Notes: a model not told the origin generated them from the letters alone. Positions 17,119-26,713 are shown, numbered from the stretch's first letter. The stretch is 64,000 nt of DNA from Haladaptatus halobius (GCF_020618475.1 NZ_CP085339.1:1-64000); one strand, 5' to 3'. Made by a program: numbers and translations.

Positions 17119-17649
17119 ATGAGTACCAATGAACGTGTGCTTTGGGCCGGCGGACATGGGGGGTTTCTGCTCCTCGTTCTCGCCGGGATCGCATTCGTTT
17201 CGGGTTATTGGGTTATCCTCCTCGCGCTCGGTCCTGCAGCGTATCTCCTCGTTCTCGATGCTCATAACTCGGACAACGCTCCGAGGGTGATTGTCATCAG
17301 TTACGTAACTGCATTAGCTGTGGGCTGGGTGGCGTACATGGCGATTGCACAGGGGATCGCACCCATGACCGTCGAACCGATGTCGGAACCAGGTTTGCGT
17401 GTGGGTGGGAGTGCGTTAGTCACGTTTGCAGTTGCTACTGCCATCTTCTATATGCTGAACATTCACCAGCCGATGGCGTACGTCGCAGCGTTTACCACAG
17501 CAATTGGGGCGTTACCGACGATTCAATCGCTTGTCGTTGCAGTTATCGCAGTGCTACTTATCGCAGGTATTCAGACCGTTCGCCGCCGGTATGGTCCTGA
17601 ATTCGCCAACTCTCCCAGCCCAACCAGGGAACACTCATTTAGACCCTAG
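17119..17649 (+). CDS. HPP-like integral membrane protein
   Basis: From ATG 17119 the product has 176 residues with about five membrane helices. ALGPAAYLLVLDAHN matches the LGPS block of HPP proteins, and NIHQPMAYVAAFTTAIG stands at the place of the HPPAYATTLIISLG motif, so it is a diverged HPP member. Function as for the other HPP gene: probable small-anion transport or its control, not proven. It is divergent from a uspA gene, the second such pairing in the block. Confidence 0.72.
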   Translation: MSTNERVLWAGGHGGFLLLVLAGIAFVSGYWVILLALGPAAYLLVLDAHNSDNAPRVIVISYVTALAVGWVAYMAIAQGIAPMTVEPMSEPGLRVGGSALVTFAVATAIFYMLNIHQPMAYVAAFTTAIGALPTIQSLVVAVIAVLLIAGIQTVRRRYGPEFANSPSPTREHSFRP

Positions 17650-17771
17650 TTCTGATTCAATATAATTACCACTCCAATGTATAGTGAAGCGTACCCAAAC
17701 GGCTATGAGAAGCCAAAATATCGCCATTAAATATTCAACCTCTCTCGAGGCGCAGTGTTTGGAGAGAGAAT

Positions 17772-19413
17772 TCACGGGTATGAGATCGAAGACGACATTG
17801 TTCTGAACACTAATGCCTCCGACGACGCTAACTCACCAAACTTGGACGGCTTACTGGAAGTCCCATTCACACTCTTTGAGGAGTCCGCTTGTTCAACGTC
17901 AAGGATGGCCACATCCCGATTCCTGTACGCTACGTTGGCGTAGTCCGATTTATTCACTTGCTGTTGTAACGCGTTCCACTCCATTGGGCTCAACGTTTCA
18001 CGCGCAACCCAACTCCGAGAACCTTCTCGGGTGAGGTACACATACTCCGGCGACACGTTGGTTCTCACGGGTATCTGCTTGATACAGGCGGCCGATGCAC
18101 AACCTGCGCTGTCGCGGTACAGTTCGACTTGCCGTTCACGCTCGTCAGGCGGCTGCCATTCGGATCCCCACGGCGAGGCAATGACGGTGCGCTCTGCGAA
18201 TGCCGGGAACCACTCAGCCGGATCACCTGCGACGAGAAACATTGATTCGGCAGAGGTTTGCTCTCGGGCCCACCGCATCGCAGCGAGATCCTCATCATCG
18301 ATGTACGATGGGAGCGGTTCCTGCTAGAGACGCTGCAGTGGACGCTCTGGGATCGGTTCATAGTTCGCTGCGTAGAGGCCACCGGTTACGACTCCGTAGC
18401 TGGCGAGCAGTACAAGTAACAAGAGCAGAAGTGCCCGCCTCTTAGGATTTCGGTCGGTGGAGATTTGCTCGTCCTTCAGTCACGCTAGCTAGTCGAACAC
18501 CACCGCCGCAATCACGAATGCACCGACTAGCATAAGGAATCGAGTTTTCGGAAACATGACACCAGTCGCGGCAAACCAGAGCGGAAGTAGGTACCGCCAC
18601 CGCGCGACGAGTTGGACAACACCGACGAGTGTAAGAACGTGCCACATTGCTAGAAACCGTGTTCGGTGGGCGTAGAGGAACTTCGACGTGAACCAGCGGA
18701 GCCCCTGCCCAATCCCGAGACGCGACCCTGCCGTTCGAGTGAAGATGTCGATACCGTGGACAGCAACGACGTGGCCCAACCATGGGGCAGCGAGGAGGAA
18801 CCCATCGCTTGCAACAAGTACCTCGCCCAAATCCGGCAAGCGACCGGTCAAAGTACCCGTAGAAGACGAGATAACTGGTGGCAAAGAACACGGGGTACGA
18901 GGGATGCGTGAGGAGTGTTGCGCCGAACAACACCGCACCCGGCATGGCCCACAACCAATTTTGCTCTCGGAAGAGTCGGACGCCGACGTACAGACCCACA
19001 ACTGTGAACAGATACGCTGGAGCGCGAGCAATTCCTCCGGCCGAGAGGTGCCATTTGAAAACGGCAGGACTGACTGCGACGACGAGCGCCGCAAATCCCG
19101 CACGCCGATTCCGGTCGGGTGCATCTCTAAATACCTCTCGACCGAGGAAGTAGACCGGCACAGTATACGCGATCGTGATGAATCCCGGAGCGTAACGAGT
19201 GAGCGCGAGCGGTTCCACGCCAAACATATCTTGAATGACTGCCACGGCGTAGAACATGAGCGGCGGATACGCAAACGGAAGTCCGTTAATTGTGTATCGC
19301 GGCACCCGAGCAGGCAGCCGATACCCTGCCTCACGTATCGTCTCCGCCATTGCGAGGTATAGCCCGCCGCCAGTTGCCGGATAGGGATGAGTCCACAGGT
19401 AGACCACGAACAC
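17772..19413 (-). pseudogene. Family-39-type membrane glycosyltransferase, broken in several places
   Basis: Read from the right, the first frame gives VVYLWTHPYPATGGGLYLAMAE, FAYPPLMFYAVAVIQD, and several membrane helices to SLAGFGRG near 18825. A frameshift moves the rest into another frame, which shows DLGEVLVASDGFLLAAPW and YAHRTRFLAMWHVLT, then stops at TAG and TGA around 18483-18491. Further down the same frame resumes as a membrane helix, meets TAG at about 18323, and ends with a soluble tail (MRWAREQTSAESMFLVAGDPAEWFP). The layout is that of a dolichyl-phosphate-sugar-dependent glycosyltransferase with a C-terminal outer domain. The N-terminus is cut at 19413. No functional product is expected. 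Confidence 0.75.
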
Positions 19414-19415
19414 GC

Positions 19416-19577
19416 CTCTACCATACGCACATTCCCGTACTTGTCGATGTTGGGATCGTGACGTATGACCAGGAACATGACCGAGTGACCCTGACCGATC
19501 ACGGCGCTGCCATTGATCTCGAAGCCATCCAGAACCTCGCAGCCCAGCTGGATGAGTTCGACCGGAAGTCTGAGTGA
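19416..19577 (+). pseudogene. DUF7344 helix-turn-helix protein, C-terminal fragment
   Basis: A frame starting at the glycosyltransferase junction reads LYHTHIPVLVDVGIVTYDQE, then VTLTDHGAAIDLEAIQ, and stops at TGA 19575-19577. It corresponds to the second half of the haloarchaeal DUF7344 winged helix (compare HNHLPKLADYDIIEYDQ in the intact gene at 46171). The DNA-recognition half is missing. An N-terminal DUF7344 piece lies at 37.1 kb on the other strand, but there is no proof that they were one gene. Confidence 0.7.
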
Positions 19578-20357
19578 TATCGACTCGGCGAATGTCGTGT
19601 TAGGATGGACCACTAGTCGTGGCAGAGACACAAGCGGCGTGCACTGCGTTTAGAAGCGATACGCGAGCAGAATGAAGTTCCTACCGTTTCCGAAAGGACT
19701 TTGTTACTCAATAGCACACCGGCAGTTGGTCGGGTGTCTTCGAAGCCAGGAACGTGCATTCACCCGACGTAGGTGAGAGATGCGCCAATGTAGACCTACA
19801 AACTCTCATCCTATGATTTCCCCCTTCGAATAAAATTCGTCAATACTATCGCTAAAAACTGCTTTCCTTTTCAAGGTTCGGATTTATTTCGTGGTTTATT
19901 ACTCTGTTAGCTATCTTGATGAACAGAAATGGCTTCCATAATTCAATTTTCCAGGTTGAAAATCTGGAATTTAGCTAATGGGCATGAAGAGGAGGGCCGA
20001 AATAGCCCAGCAAGGAACGTTACATAGACTTTGAAAAACTAATATGAACCCAACATGAATAGAGCCCTTTAGCGCTATTTAGGAGAGCGTACCTTCGGAA
20101 AATTAGCCCTCCAACGATGGCGATGAGTAGGATAATGGTGAAGAACAATGCCGGATCGAAAGGAGATAATAATGGATCTAGGTAAAGTGTTTCAATTCCA
20201 CCAATCAACAAGAAGGCAATGACCATCTAGCTGGAATAGCAAATCCAATTGCATCTCTGGCAAACGCAGTGCGTATCCATTACAGAAGTTCGTTATTCAG
20301 TAAAGACTAGTTAAAGGGAAGCGAGTCGAGCTGCCATGGTTATCTCTGCTGTTAAAC
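19578..20357. other. Gene-poor stretch with one small membrane ORF
   Basis: 780 bases without a firm gene. The best candidate is a minus-strand ORF 20020-20226 (68 residues) with two hydrophobic stretches (VIAFLLIGGIETLYL and LFFTIILLIAIVGGLIF) followed by a basic RRYALLNSAKG; it may be a small membrane protein. The rest is AT-rich with no recognisable pattern. Confidence 0.35.
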
Positions 20358-20522
20358 TCAGGCGATGCCCCGAACGTTGTTCGACCCGCACATCTGGCAT
20401 GAAACTCTTGCCATATGTTCCTCTCTCGATTTAAATGTGTTCTGGCAGTTCATACACCGGTATCCGTACCTTGATTCCTCTTTGGTTCCAAGTACCGTTT
20501 TGAGTTGGTCAAGAACACCCAT
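20358..20522 (-). CDS. Small zinc-ribbon protein, 54 residues
   Basis: ATG 20522 to TGA 20358-20360 encodes 54 residues. Two CxxC knuckles (RCMNCQ at about 22-27 and SCQMCG at about 41-46) 15 residues apart form a rubredoxin-like zinc ribbon. The N-terminus is a short charged helix (MGVLDQLKTVLGTKEES). Such mini-proteins are abundant in haloarchaea; most lack a known role. It is too short for most gene-calling length limits. No operon partner; the codon use is normal. Confidence 0.65.
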   Translation of the reverse strand: MGVLDQLKTVLGTKEESRYGYRCMNCQNTFKSREEHMARVSCQMCGSNNVRGIA

Positions 20523-20764
20523 AGCGTTCCCCTCCCTCTATGTGTCTTGGTACCACTAGGCAAAATATCTTTTCCCTACATATTGAGAAGTATGTTCGAA
20601 GCGAATAGAGAGAGAGTGACACCATCGAGTTTACCGTCACAAACACGAGTACAACCAAAGTTTCTCTTGGATGTGGTATTCCATGGACGCTTCAGCAGCG
20701 AACGAATGGTCGCTGGCGTGAGGTCATTTGGACAGCGAGTGACGGAGTCCCACATTGTTTGACT

Positions 20765-20935
20765 CGCCTTCCGCCTGGGAAATCCTTTACTGAAGAGGTC
20801 ACGCTGACACGCTCTGCGATCGAAACGCAAAACGGGACAGTGAAATACGACCTGACTGCCGGGCTCGATCGGTTCGTATTGATCGGAACCGACCCTTTCG
20901 TCGCAACCGACTTCCGTTTCCAATTGGCTCAATGA
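20765..20935 (+). pseudogene. C-terminal coding remnant, unidentified
   Basis: An open frame without a start, beginning RLPPGKSFTEEVTLTRSAIE and continuing KYDLTAGLDRFVLIGTDPF to TGA 20933-20935. It has beta-sandwich character and haloarchaeal codon use, but the family was not recognised. It abuts the VOC gene fragment in the same frame. Confidence 0.35.
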
Positions 20936-20938
20936 AAA

Positions 20939-21307
20939 TTGCTGGTCGCGGATTATCAGGAATGTTTTCACTTCTACCGGGACGTGCTGGGCTTCGAGGT
21001 CGGATGGGGTGACGAAAAGAGCTATTATGCCGATTTTGAGACTGGGAATGCGACCCTCGCTCTGTTCGGCAGGGAGGAGATGGCGGATGCGGTGGGTGCG
21101 ACCGAAAAGCCGTCTAACACTCCCGGTCAGGACGAAGTCGCACTGATTTTCAGGGTCGAAAGCGTAGATGAGACACATCAATCATTGAGAAGGAAAATCG
21201 AGTTCGTTACTGAACCTCACGACCGGCCCGACTGGGGCATCAGAGTTGCACACTTCCGCGACCCCAATGGGAACCTCATTGAAATTAACCGTTCCTTGGA
21301 ATCGTAG
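20939..21307 (+). CDS. VOC (glyoxalase/bleomycin resistance) family protein, possibly 5'-truncated
   Basis: A single VOC domain of about 122 residues: LVADYQECFHFYRDVLGFEV at the start, a central YYADFETGNATLALF, and the C-terminal RVAHFRDPNGNLIEINRS with the conserved metal-ligand Glu. VOC proteins bind a metal in paired beta-alpha-beta-beta-beta units and catalyse isomerase, lyase or dioxygenase steps, or sequester drugs. The usual first strand (about eight residues before LLVADY) is missing: a TGA lies six bases upstream of the TTG at 20939, and ATG 20932 is out of frame. It is either translated from TTG or is a truncated gene. Confidence 0.65.
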   Translation: MLVADYQECFHFYRDVLGFEVGWGDEKSYYADFETGNATLALFGREEMADAVGATEKPSNTPGQDEVALIFRVESVDETHQSLRRKIEFVTEPHDRPDWGIRVAHFRDPNGNLIEINRSLES

Positions 21308-21741
21308 TTTGGTTCATCACTGTTCCACTGTCAAAATCAGAGAGGTGTACACCGGTCGGAAGGTGGGCTTTCACGCCCAGCAATATGATCGAACCCTCAC
21401 TAATCGAGCAAGATAGGATCGAGTTCATTCAAGGCCGCAAGCGCCTGCCCTGCTGATGTAAGCGCTCTCCGCAGATTCGAGAGTTAGGAAAGTATTCTAA
21501 TTCTCAGATGCTCCACACTTCAAATTCCAATCCAGATCAAGGAAAGGTTCACAAGAGATCCCCTCAATCCACTATAATATGTTCCCATCATAGAACAAAA
21601 CTGATCGCCTCGTCCTTGACCAACTCAGTCACGAGACTATCGTTCTGTTTGAACTCTACCGTATCTATTTTGCTTCAGATTCAATGAAGCATGACAGTGA
21701 TAGAATGAGCCCAAAGAGTGACTGACTCGGGTGAACCTCGT
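21308..21741. other. Intergenic stretch without a clear gene
   Basis: 434 bases. No domain-bearing ORF. A minus-strand frame near 21600-21670 reads EFKQNDSLVTELVKDEAI before a stop and could be the tail of a lost gene. There is also a small hairpin at about 21366 (GGGCTTTCACGCCC). Confidence 0.35.
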
Positions 21742-21966
21742 TTATTCATCAGTTGATTCCGTCAATGTTCTCTTGTATAATTTCCAGAAGGGGAGAAAAA
21801 GAACAAGACCGCTCCCAACGAGGATAAGAAGAAACCCACCGCCAACAGTATCAAACGTGATGGCAACCACAGCCGCAAATCCAACTGTAAGTACCAAATA
21901 GAGGAGGAAGAGAAACGCTTGCCCTGCTCGCCCTTTCAATGGAGTCGCTGACCAGGCACTCAACAT
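21742..21966 (-). CDS. Small two-helix membrane protein
   Basis: From ATG 21966 the product has 74 residues, with two hydrophobic helices (AFLFLLYLVLTVGFAAVVAI and GGGFLLILVGSGLVLFLPFW) and a charged C-terminus. Family not recognised. It is the last of a minus-strand series beginning with an ArsR-type regulator at 23941. The 139-base gap to the subunit F gene leaves room for its own promoter. Confidence 0.5.
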   Translation of the reverse strand: MLSAWSATPLKGRAGQAFLFLLYLVLTVGFAAVVAITFDTVGGGFLLILVGSGLVLFLPFWKLYKRTLTESTDE

Positions 21967-22105
21967 AGTGAACGAATCTTTCCGGGAGACTATCAGTTTC
22001 ACTCTTCTATGCAATCGTCATCGGGGTGGTACAAGTAGCAGTAGAACACGCAGAAAGACCCGCATCGGTCACCTTCACGCAAGTGAACCCCGGTTTCTGT
22101 CTCGT

Positions 22106-22459
22106 TCAGGCGTACTTTGCGACGAGATTGAGGATCTCATCGAGTTCATCGCCGGACAAGGTGAACCGTTCCTGGGCGTAGATTGCACGTAGCTCGTCAC
22201 GATCTTGCGGGAGGAGATCGACGATCTTGACTGCCGTTGATTCGTCCACTTTCTCAAGTTCGAGCAGTTCCATCACTAATTCACGGGATTCCTCAGCATC
22301 GAGCACTGCGAAGCGATTGACGTGCTCGATTGCACGTTTGAGATTAAAATTCATATCGCGGTCAGTGGCGGCATAGTCGGCCTCGATTTCGGCGAGGAGC
22401 TCTTTCGCTTCCGCGGTTGTTAAGGTCTCCTCATCAAGTTTTTCCGTAAAGATCGTCAT
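22106..22459 (-). CDS. RNA polymerase subunit F (Rpb4) paralogue
   Basis: A 117-residue protein matching archaeal RpoF/Rpb4 over its full length. MTIFTEKLDEETLTTAEAKELL forms the N-terminal helix pair, NLKRAIEHVNRFAVLDAEESRELVMELLELE the middle, and KIVDLLPQDRDELRAIYAQERFTLSGDELDEIL the HRDC-like C-terminal helices. RpoF pairs with RpoE (Rpb7) in the stalk of RNA polymerase, which binds nascent RNA and helps promoter opening. The standard archaeal context (next to ribosomal protein L21e) is absent, and the setting is accessory, so this is probably a second, variant copy. There is no rpoE nearby. Neighbours on the same strand are a Tat protein and small membrane proteins. Confidence 0.85.
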   Translation of the reverse strand: MTIFTEKLDEETLTTAEAKELLAEIEADYAATDRDMNFNLKRAIEHVNRFAVLDAEESRELVMELLELEKVDESTAVKIVDLLPQDRDELRAIYAQERFTLSGDELDEILNLVAKYA

Positions 22460-22649
22460 GGTTGTTGGGATACAGGAGAAACCATCAAAATACTATTTGA
22501 AGAAATCAAACATTAAAACCCAATCTCGCAACCCTGTTCTTGTCTCGCCTGCAGAACGGGTTTAACCGATATCTGCTAGGGTCAACTCAGGGTAATCCAC
22601 CGCGTGTCAAATTGACCATAGAAGAGAACTCTCCGACTAACATCGAAGA

Positions 22650-23213
22650 TTATACTAGGTGGATCTCTTGACGCTCTTTGACGATGACGGGAATATCGGT
22701 CGTGTATTCCTTGTCTGCAAACATTATCGTCACTGTTACGTGATTCGGGAATTGCTCCACCATCTCCTTGCGGGTTACCGCTGGCCCGGTCGGAGCAGTC
22801 GAGACGAATGGCTGTCCGTTTCCAAATCCCATTCCGGACATGATATCGCCATGTGCACTGAAAGTGCCTTGAATGTATAGCTGAACTTCTTCTGTTGCAA
22901 TCGACCCACATTCGAGTTCAGCCCACTGCTCAAACGGCCGTGTTGCATACTCAACTGTTCCCTCAGAATCCCGAGCGATTACGATGCGGACTTCGTTTGT
23001 TTTGGGAAGATACTCGACGACCTTGCTCGCGGCTTTTTTTCGCACGGTGAGTGGCTTACCGGTTGCACGAATGCCTGGGAGGGGGGACAGAATGGATGCA
23101 ATGCGTGCCTTTGTGTAATTGTCTGCGTGATAGCCAACGAGTCCAATACTCGCCGAAGTGCCGCCCGCTGCGAGGAGCGTTCGTCGTGAATACCGGGCCA
23201 TACGAGAACTCAT
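22650..23213 (-). CDS. Tat-exported protein, unknown
   Basis: A 187-residue protein with a twin-arginine signal (RYSRRTLLAAGGTSASIGLVGY) and an exported beta-rich part. Visible blocks are KVVEYLPKTNEVRIVIARDSEG, a central LYIQGTFSAHGD with a Met/Gly-rich SGMGFGNG, and HVTVTIMFADKEYTTDIPVIV at the end. No family was recognised. Start may be ATG 23213 or ATG 23201. It lies on the same strand as the ArsR-type regulator and the subunit F paralogue. Confidence 0.65.
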   Translation of the reverse strand: MSSRMARYSRRTLLAAGGTSASIGLVGYHADNYTKARIASILSPLPGIRATGKPLTVRKKAASKVVEYLPKTNEVRIVIARDSEGTVEYATRPFEQWAELECGSIATEEVQLYIQGTFSAHGDIMSGMGFGNGQPFVSTAPTGPAVTRKEMVEQFPNHVTVTIMFADKEYTTDIPVIVKERQEIHLV

Positions 23214-23329
23214 CAGTGGAGCAGGTATAGCTATCCCGTTCGCTCAAATCGAGATTTTACTGAACACGATGCCAGACAATCAGCAAAATTCGTAGTCGAA
23301 ACTAAAGACAGCCAAATTGCTCGTTGAGA

Positions 23330-23563
23330 TTATTTTGGACGGAGAGCGCTCCAGACAAGCGCGCCAAGAAGAAACGCAAGACCTCCAGCGAAAAAGACGA
23401 GACTGGGAGGGAGCCAGAGCAATGGGCTTGGGTCTGCTGGTGCGCTTGTCTTACTGGCAAGTTCGAAAACTCCCTTAAATACTGGACTGATCTTGAGCAG
23501 TTCGCGCTGTGCCAACCACTCGATTAGGAGACTGCCACCAAACAAAAGACCAATGCCACCCAA
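23330..23563 (-). CDS. Small membrane protein with TTG start
   Basis: A 77-residue product with two hydrophobic segments (GGIGLLFGGSLLIEWLA and LLWLPPSLVFFAGGLAFLLGALVW). The frame begins directly after the TAA of the regulator upstream and the only start is TTG 23563, so translation probably depends on the regulator gene. Family not recognised. Confidence 0.45.
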   Translation of the reverse strand: MGGIGLLFGGSLLIEWLAQRELLKISPVFKGVFELASKTSAPADPSPLLWLPPSLVFFAGGLAFLLGALVWSALRPK

Positions 23564-23587
23564 CAGATCTGATACTCGTGAGCGGAC

Positions 23588-23941
23588 TTATTCAAGCCGA
23601 CTGTCCGACCCACTCACGATGATGAGTGGATCATCAGTTGCTGAATAGACATGCATCTCACTTCCCTTTGAGGAATATTCCGTATCAATCAGCTCAATTA
23701 ACTCTGCTTCGAGAAGTTTGGTAAGGTGGTACTGAGCGTTTTGAATCGAGGTGCCGGCATAGTCGGCAATTTCTGAGGAGGTAGCGGATTCATCCTGAAG
23801 GGAGAGATAGATAGTACGTGCGGTTTCTGACGAGAGGACGCGGAACACCTCTGCGCCAGAATCGTCCGCAAGATCACACAAGGTACCCTGTTTCGTTGGT
23901 TGAGATCGTGATCCTGAGAGTTTCCGGAGGAGGTCGCTCAT
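23588..23941 (-). CDS. ArsR-type winged-helix regulator
   Basis: A 117-residue regulator. The core winged helix spans about 30-95: VFRVLSSETARTIYLSLQDE, then SSEIADYAGTSIQNAQYHLTKLLEAELIEL (helix-turn-helix with NAQYHL recognition helix), and a wing ending YSSKGSEMHVYS. This pattern is frequent in haloarchaeal ArsR-like proteins. No metal-binding Cys set is visible, so the signal may be something else. It heads a minus-strand group of five genes, with a small membrane protein directly behind it, and could control them. Confidence 0.82.
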   Translation of the reverse strand: MSDLLRKLSGSRSQPTKQGTLCDLADDSGAEVFRVLSSETARTIYLSLQDESATSSEIADYAGTSIQNAQYHLTKLLEAELIELIDTEYSSKGSEMHVYSATDDPLIIVSGSDSRLE

Positions 23942-24396
23942 TGTGTGAGTGTAACCAGTGAACTATCTTAAACATCGGTATGCCTGGTTTATCCGAAAGT
24001 ACCTTTCGAGATCGCCTTGGCGTCTCAGTGGATGATACGATCACTATCGCTCACGAAAAGTATAGTCTCACGCCAGAGAGCCTCGATGACGAAATTCCGT
24101 AACAATAGTTATCCGTCACTCAGTGGCAGCTGACTAACCCCTTTCAAACTCTCTCCACGAATATCTCCAGCAAATCCTCTATTGACGCTCGTTACTGACA
24201 TCAACACTGATTTCTTCTATCAACCTCGGTCTCCCATGACTGAATTCTTCGTCGGCTAGCTGCCAGCCTGTTCAGCGACTGTCTGAGTTCTCTTTTATTG
24301 GTTGAAATATGGTTCCCACTGACGGATTCCGTTGATAGAACTTCAAATTATCACTAACAATTACATTTAATATCCTCTATGCAATAGGATGGACCA
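23942..24396. other. Intergenic region with a 40-codon ORF
   Basis: On the plus strand ATG 23980 to TAA 24100-24102 encodes 40 residues (MPGLSESTFRDRLGVSVDDT, then IAHEKYSLTPESLDDEIP). It has good haloarchaeal codon use and is divergent from the ArsR-type regulator, so it may be a tiny protein or the end of a lost one. Family unknown. The remaining 290 bases up to the next gene show no feature. Confidence 0.35.
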
Positions 24397-25803
24397 GTGC
24401 CCGAACAAATCTCTCGACGGGGATTACTTACCTCAACGGCTGTCGCCAGCACGGTTGGTCTCTCTGGGTGTCAGTCAGTCTCTTTTTTAAGCAAGAGCAA
24501 TCAACGAGTGGTTCGATCCACGTGCCGACGCGGAGCACCATTGGCAGTCCGATCCAAATCCGACTGTCTGGATTTGAATCAAATATCTTAGTACGACTTG
24601 AGGCGACGGCCACCGACGCACGAGATATTGCGTTCAGGAAAACGTGGTCACTCCAAACGGACGACACTGGGACGGCAGTACTTTCATCCAGCGAGATGAC
24701 ACAGAGACAACTAGCGTCGACGTGGGTCGGAACCAAGGATGACCTCCGCGCGGCGGATCAGTCGGGGGCCAATATGCTTCTTCAGTCTCTACGGCCAGCG
24801 ACCGGGTCGCCAACGCCAGCCTCATTTGTTATTGGCACTCAGAAGAGTGTTGATGTGACACTCACGGCATACGTCGAATCCAAGCGATCGCCGGTGGTGA
24901 CGCGACCCACCACTCGTGTCTACACCGCCCCAGAGGTAACTCAGCGCTCGGTTGCGGCCGACGATCTCGTCGGCTGGTTGTATCTCCCACCAACGTCAGG
25001 GCCTCATCCAGCGGTCACCACACTTCATGGTTCTGGAGCATATGTGCCACAGGTGTTTAGTCGGATGCTGGCGTCACATGGATATGCAACCCTTGCGTTG
25101 CAGTACTTCGATGCTGACGGATTACCAGACTCGCTGAGCGGAATTCCACTCGAATACTTCCAGCGATCGATTCGCTGGCTCACCACCCGGCAAGCGGTTC
25201 GTGATGACGGAGTTGGGCTGGTCGGATTTTCTCGCGGCGTCGAACCAGCACTGCTCGCAGCGGCCGACTATGAAGGCCCCGCGACGGTCGTCGGGTATTC
25301 TGGGAGTGGTGTGATTGCACAGGAATATCCCCCACGAGATTTCAAAGCCGCGTGGGTACGGAACGGGAAGCCTGTTGCACCATTCTCTGCAATATCGGCG
25401 GTGTTCAGATCGATCCGGTCGGTATATGAGCACGACTGTGAGGTAGCTTCTGTTCGGAAACGAGTACTGGAAGGTGTATCTGCCACGACACTCGAACGCG
25501 CGCTCATTCCTGTCGAAAAAATCAATGGCCCTGTGCTTCTGTTTGCCGGTGGCGACGACCAGCTTTGGCCTGCCCCCCCCACTATCGGTCCTTGCGATCA
25601 ATCGGCTCACGCGGCATGATCACCCCTATCCGTACGGGCTGCGTGTCCTCTGCGATTCTGGTCATGTGTTTCACGCTCCATATCAACGGTACACAGGCAG
25701 GTTCACGAACAATAACTATGGCGGCGCGCCGACAGCGAATGCTCGGGCAGCAGCATTCGTTTGTCCGTCGTTGCTGGCGTGCCTGAACCGAGGCCTCCGA
25801 TAG
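24397..25803 (+). pseudogene. Acyl-CoA thioesterase / BAAT-type hydrolase with Tat lipoprotein signal, two homopolymer frameshifts
   Basis: GTG 24397 begins a Tat lipoprotein signal (ISRRGLLTSTAVASTVGLSGCQ). At a run of six T near 24483 the frame is lost; the next frame continues with an acyl-CoA thioester hydrolase/BAAT N-terminal domain (STIGSPIQIRLSGFE...) and its alpha/beta-hydrolase half (TTLHGSGAY, nucleophile motif GFSRG, LLFAGGDDQLWP). At the C run near 25571 the frame shifts again and the final part (NRLTRHDHPYPYGLRVL, then HAPYQRYTG) reads to TAG about 25803. All three pieces fit one gene of about 470 codons. Either a young pseudogene or base-calling errors at homopolymers. Confidence 0.75.
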
Positions 25804-26059
25804 GCGATGTCATCCGCAGCCATTGATAACCGTACATACGCTCGACTCGCCGCCTGATCGGGGGATTCCGATGCTGGCTATCCGCATCGACTTCAGACTG
25901 TACAACCTATCTACGCCACTGCCACTGATACTGGGCGAGGGTTGAGGGAATTGGTGTTCGGCATGGACGTTCTTGGCATCCCGCTTCTGAATCTGTACGA
26001 TAATATGACTGTACAGTTCCCGAATTTTTTTAATACCGATTAAGGTAGAGTAGAATATT

Positions 26060-26575
26060 ATGTCTGGCCCCCCCCAGGGCGAGAACCGCGGCCAGCCCAG
26101 AGCCGCAACCGGCGGTCATATACGGGCCGCGGCACCCCCACAACAGTCGAAAAAGACGGGATCGGTGTCTTTATCGACGACACCGTTTACACCTTCACTG
26201 ATATCTCTTTCCCGAGTATTCCACTGCTCTACATCGTGATGGTCACGTCACCGGTTGAGTATGGCGGGGTGAAAAGCGCCGCTTTCCTTGGCTGGATGAC
26301 GATGGTACTCGGCGCAGCGTTAATCCGCGGTGGCTGGGTCAGTCCCCTCTTCACGGACATTCCTGGCTGGGTTTCAATAACACCAATACTGGTTGTATTA
26401 CGAGTGCTGTATTTCAACCTTGCGTTAGCAGTTGCCGCGTATGGGGGAGGACTCCTCGGGACGCCGTCGACTCCACTCCCACTCCTCCTCGTTGCCTGGT
26501 CAGGGCGTGAGCGTGGTAGCAGTCGGCGTGTTTCCTGTGCTTGCTGGCGCGCTAGCAACCCGATGGCAAGCGTAA
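26060..26575 (+). pseudogene. Small membrane protein with frameshifts, one at a run of eight C
   Basis: ATG 26060 is followed by GGCCCCCCCC (eight C). After this tract another frame carries the protein: TGRGTPTTVEKDGIGVFIDD, then membrane segments PSIPLLYIVMVTS, AAFLGWMTMVLGAALIRGGW and ITPILVVLRVLYFNLALAVAA. Near 26490 a second shift would give a plausible last helix (VSVVAVGVFPVLAGALATRWQA) ending at TAA 26573-26575. Family not recognised. The poly-C tract directly after the start is where slippage could switch the gene, or where base calling could fail. Confidence 0.55.
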
Positions 26576-26713
26576 CTACGTTTTTTCGTCATGGCATTGG
26601 CGGTGAGACACGAGCACTCCGGAATGGACGTCGACCGTAGTCACTGCTCTCGCATTCGGCATGAGGAATGAAAAGGCATTGTGAGCATTTTACGAGAGGG
26701 TGATATCTCACTG

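Noticed and set aside
18489..19631. 380-codon minus-strand ORF as a single protein
   Set aside because: Only its last third matches the glycosyltransferase; the first part is an out-of-frame reading of that gene and of the DUF7344 remnant.
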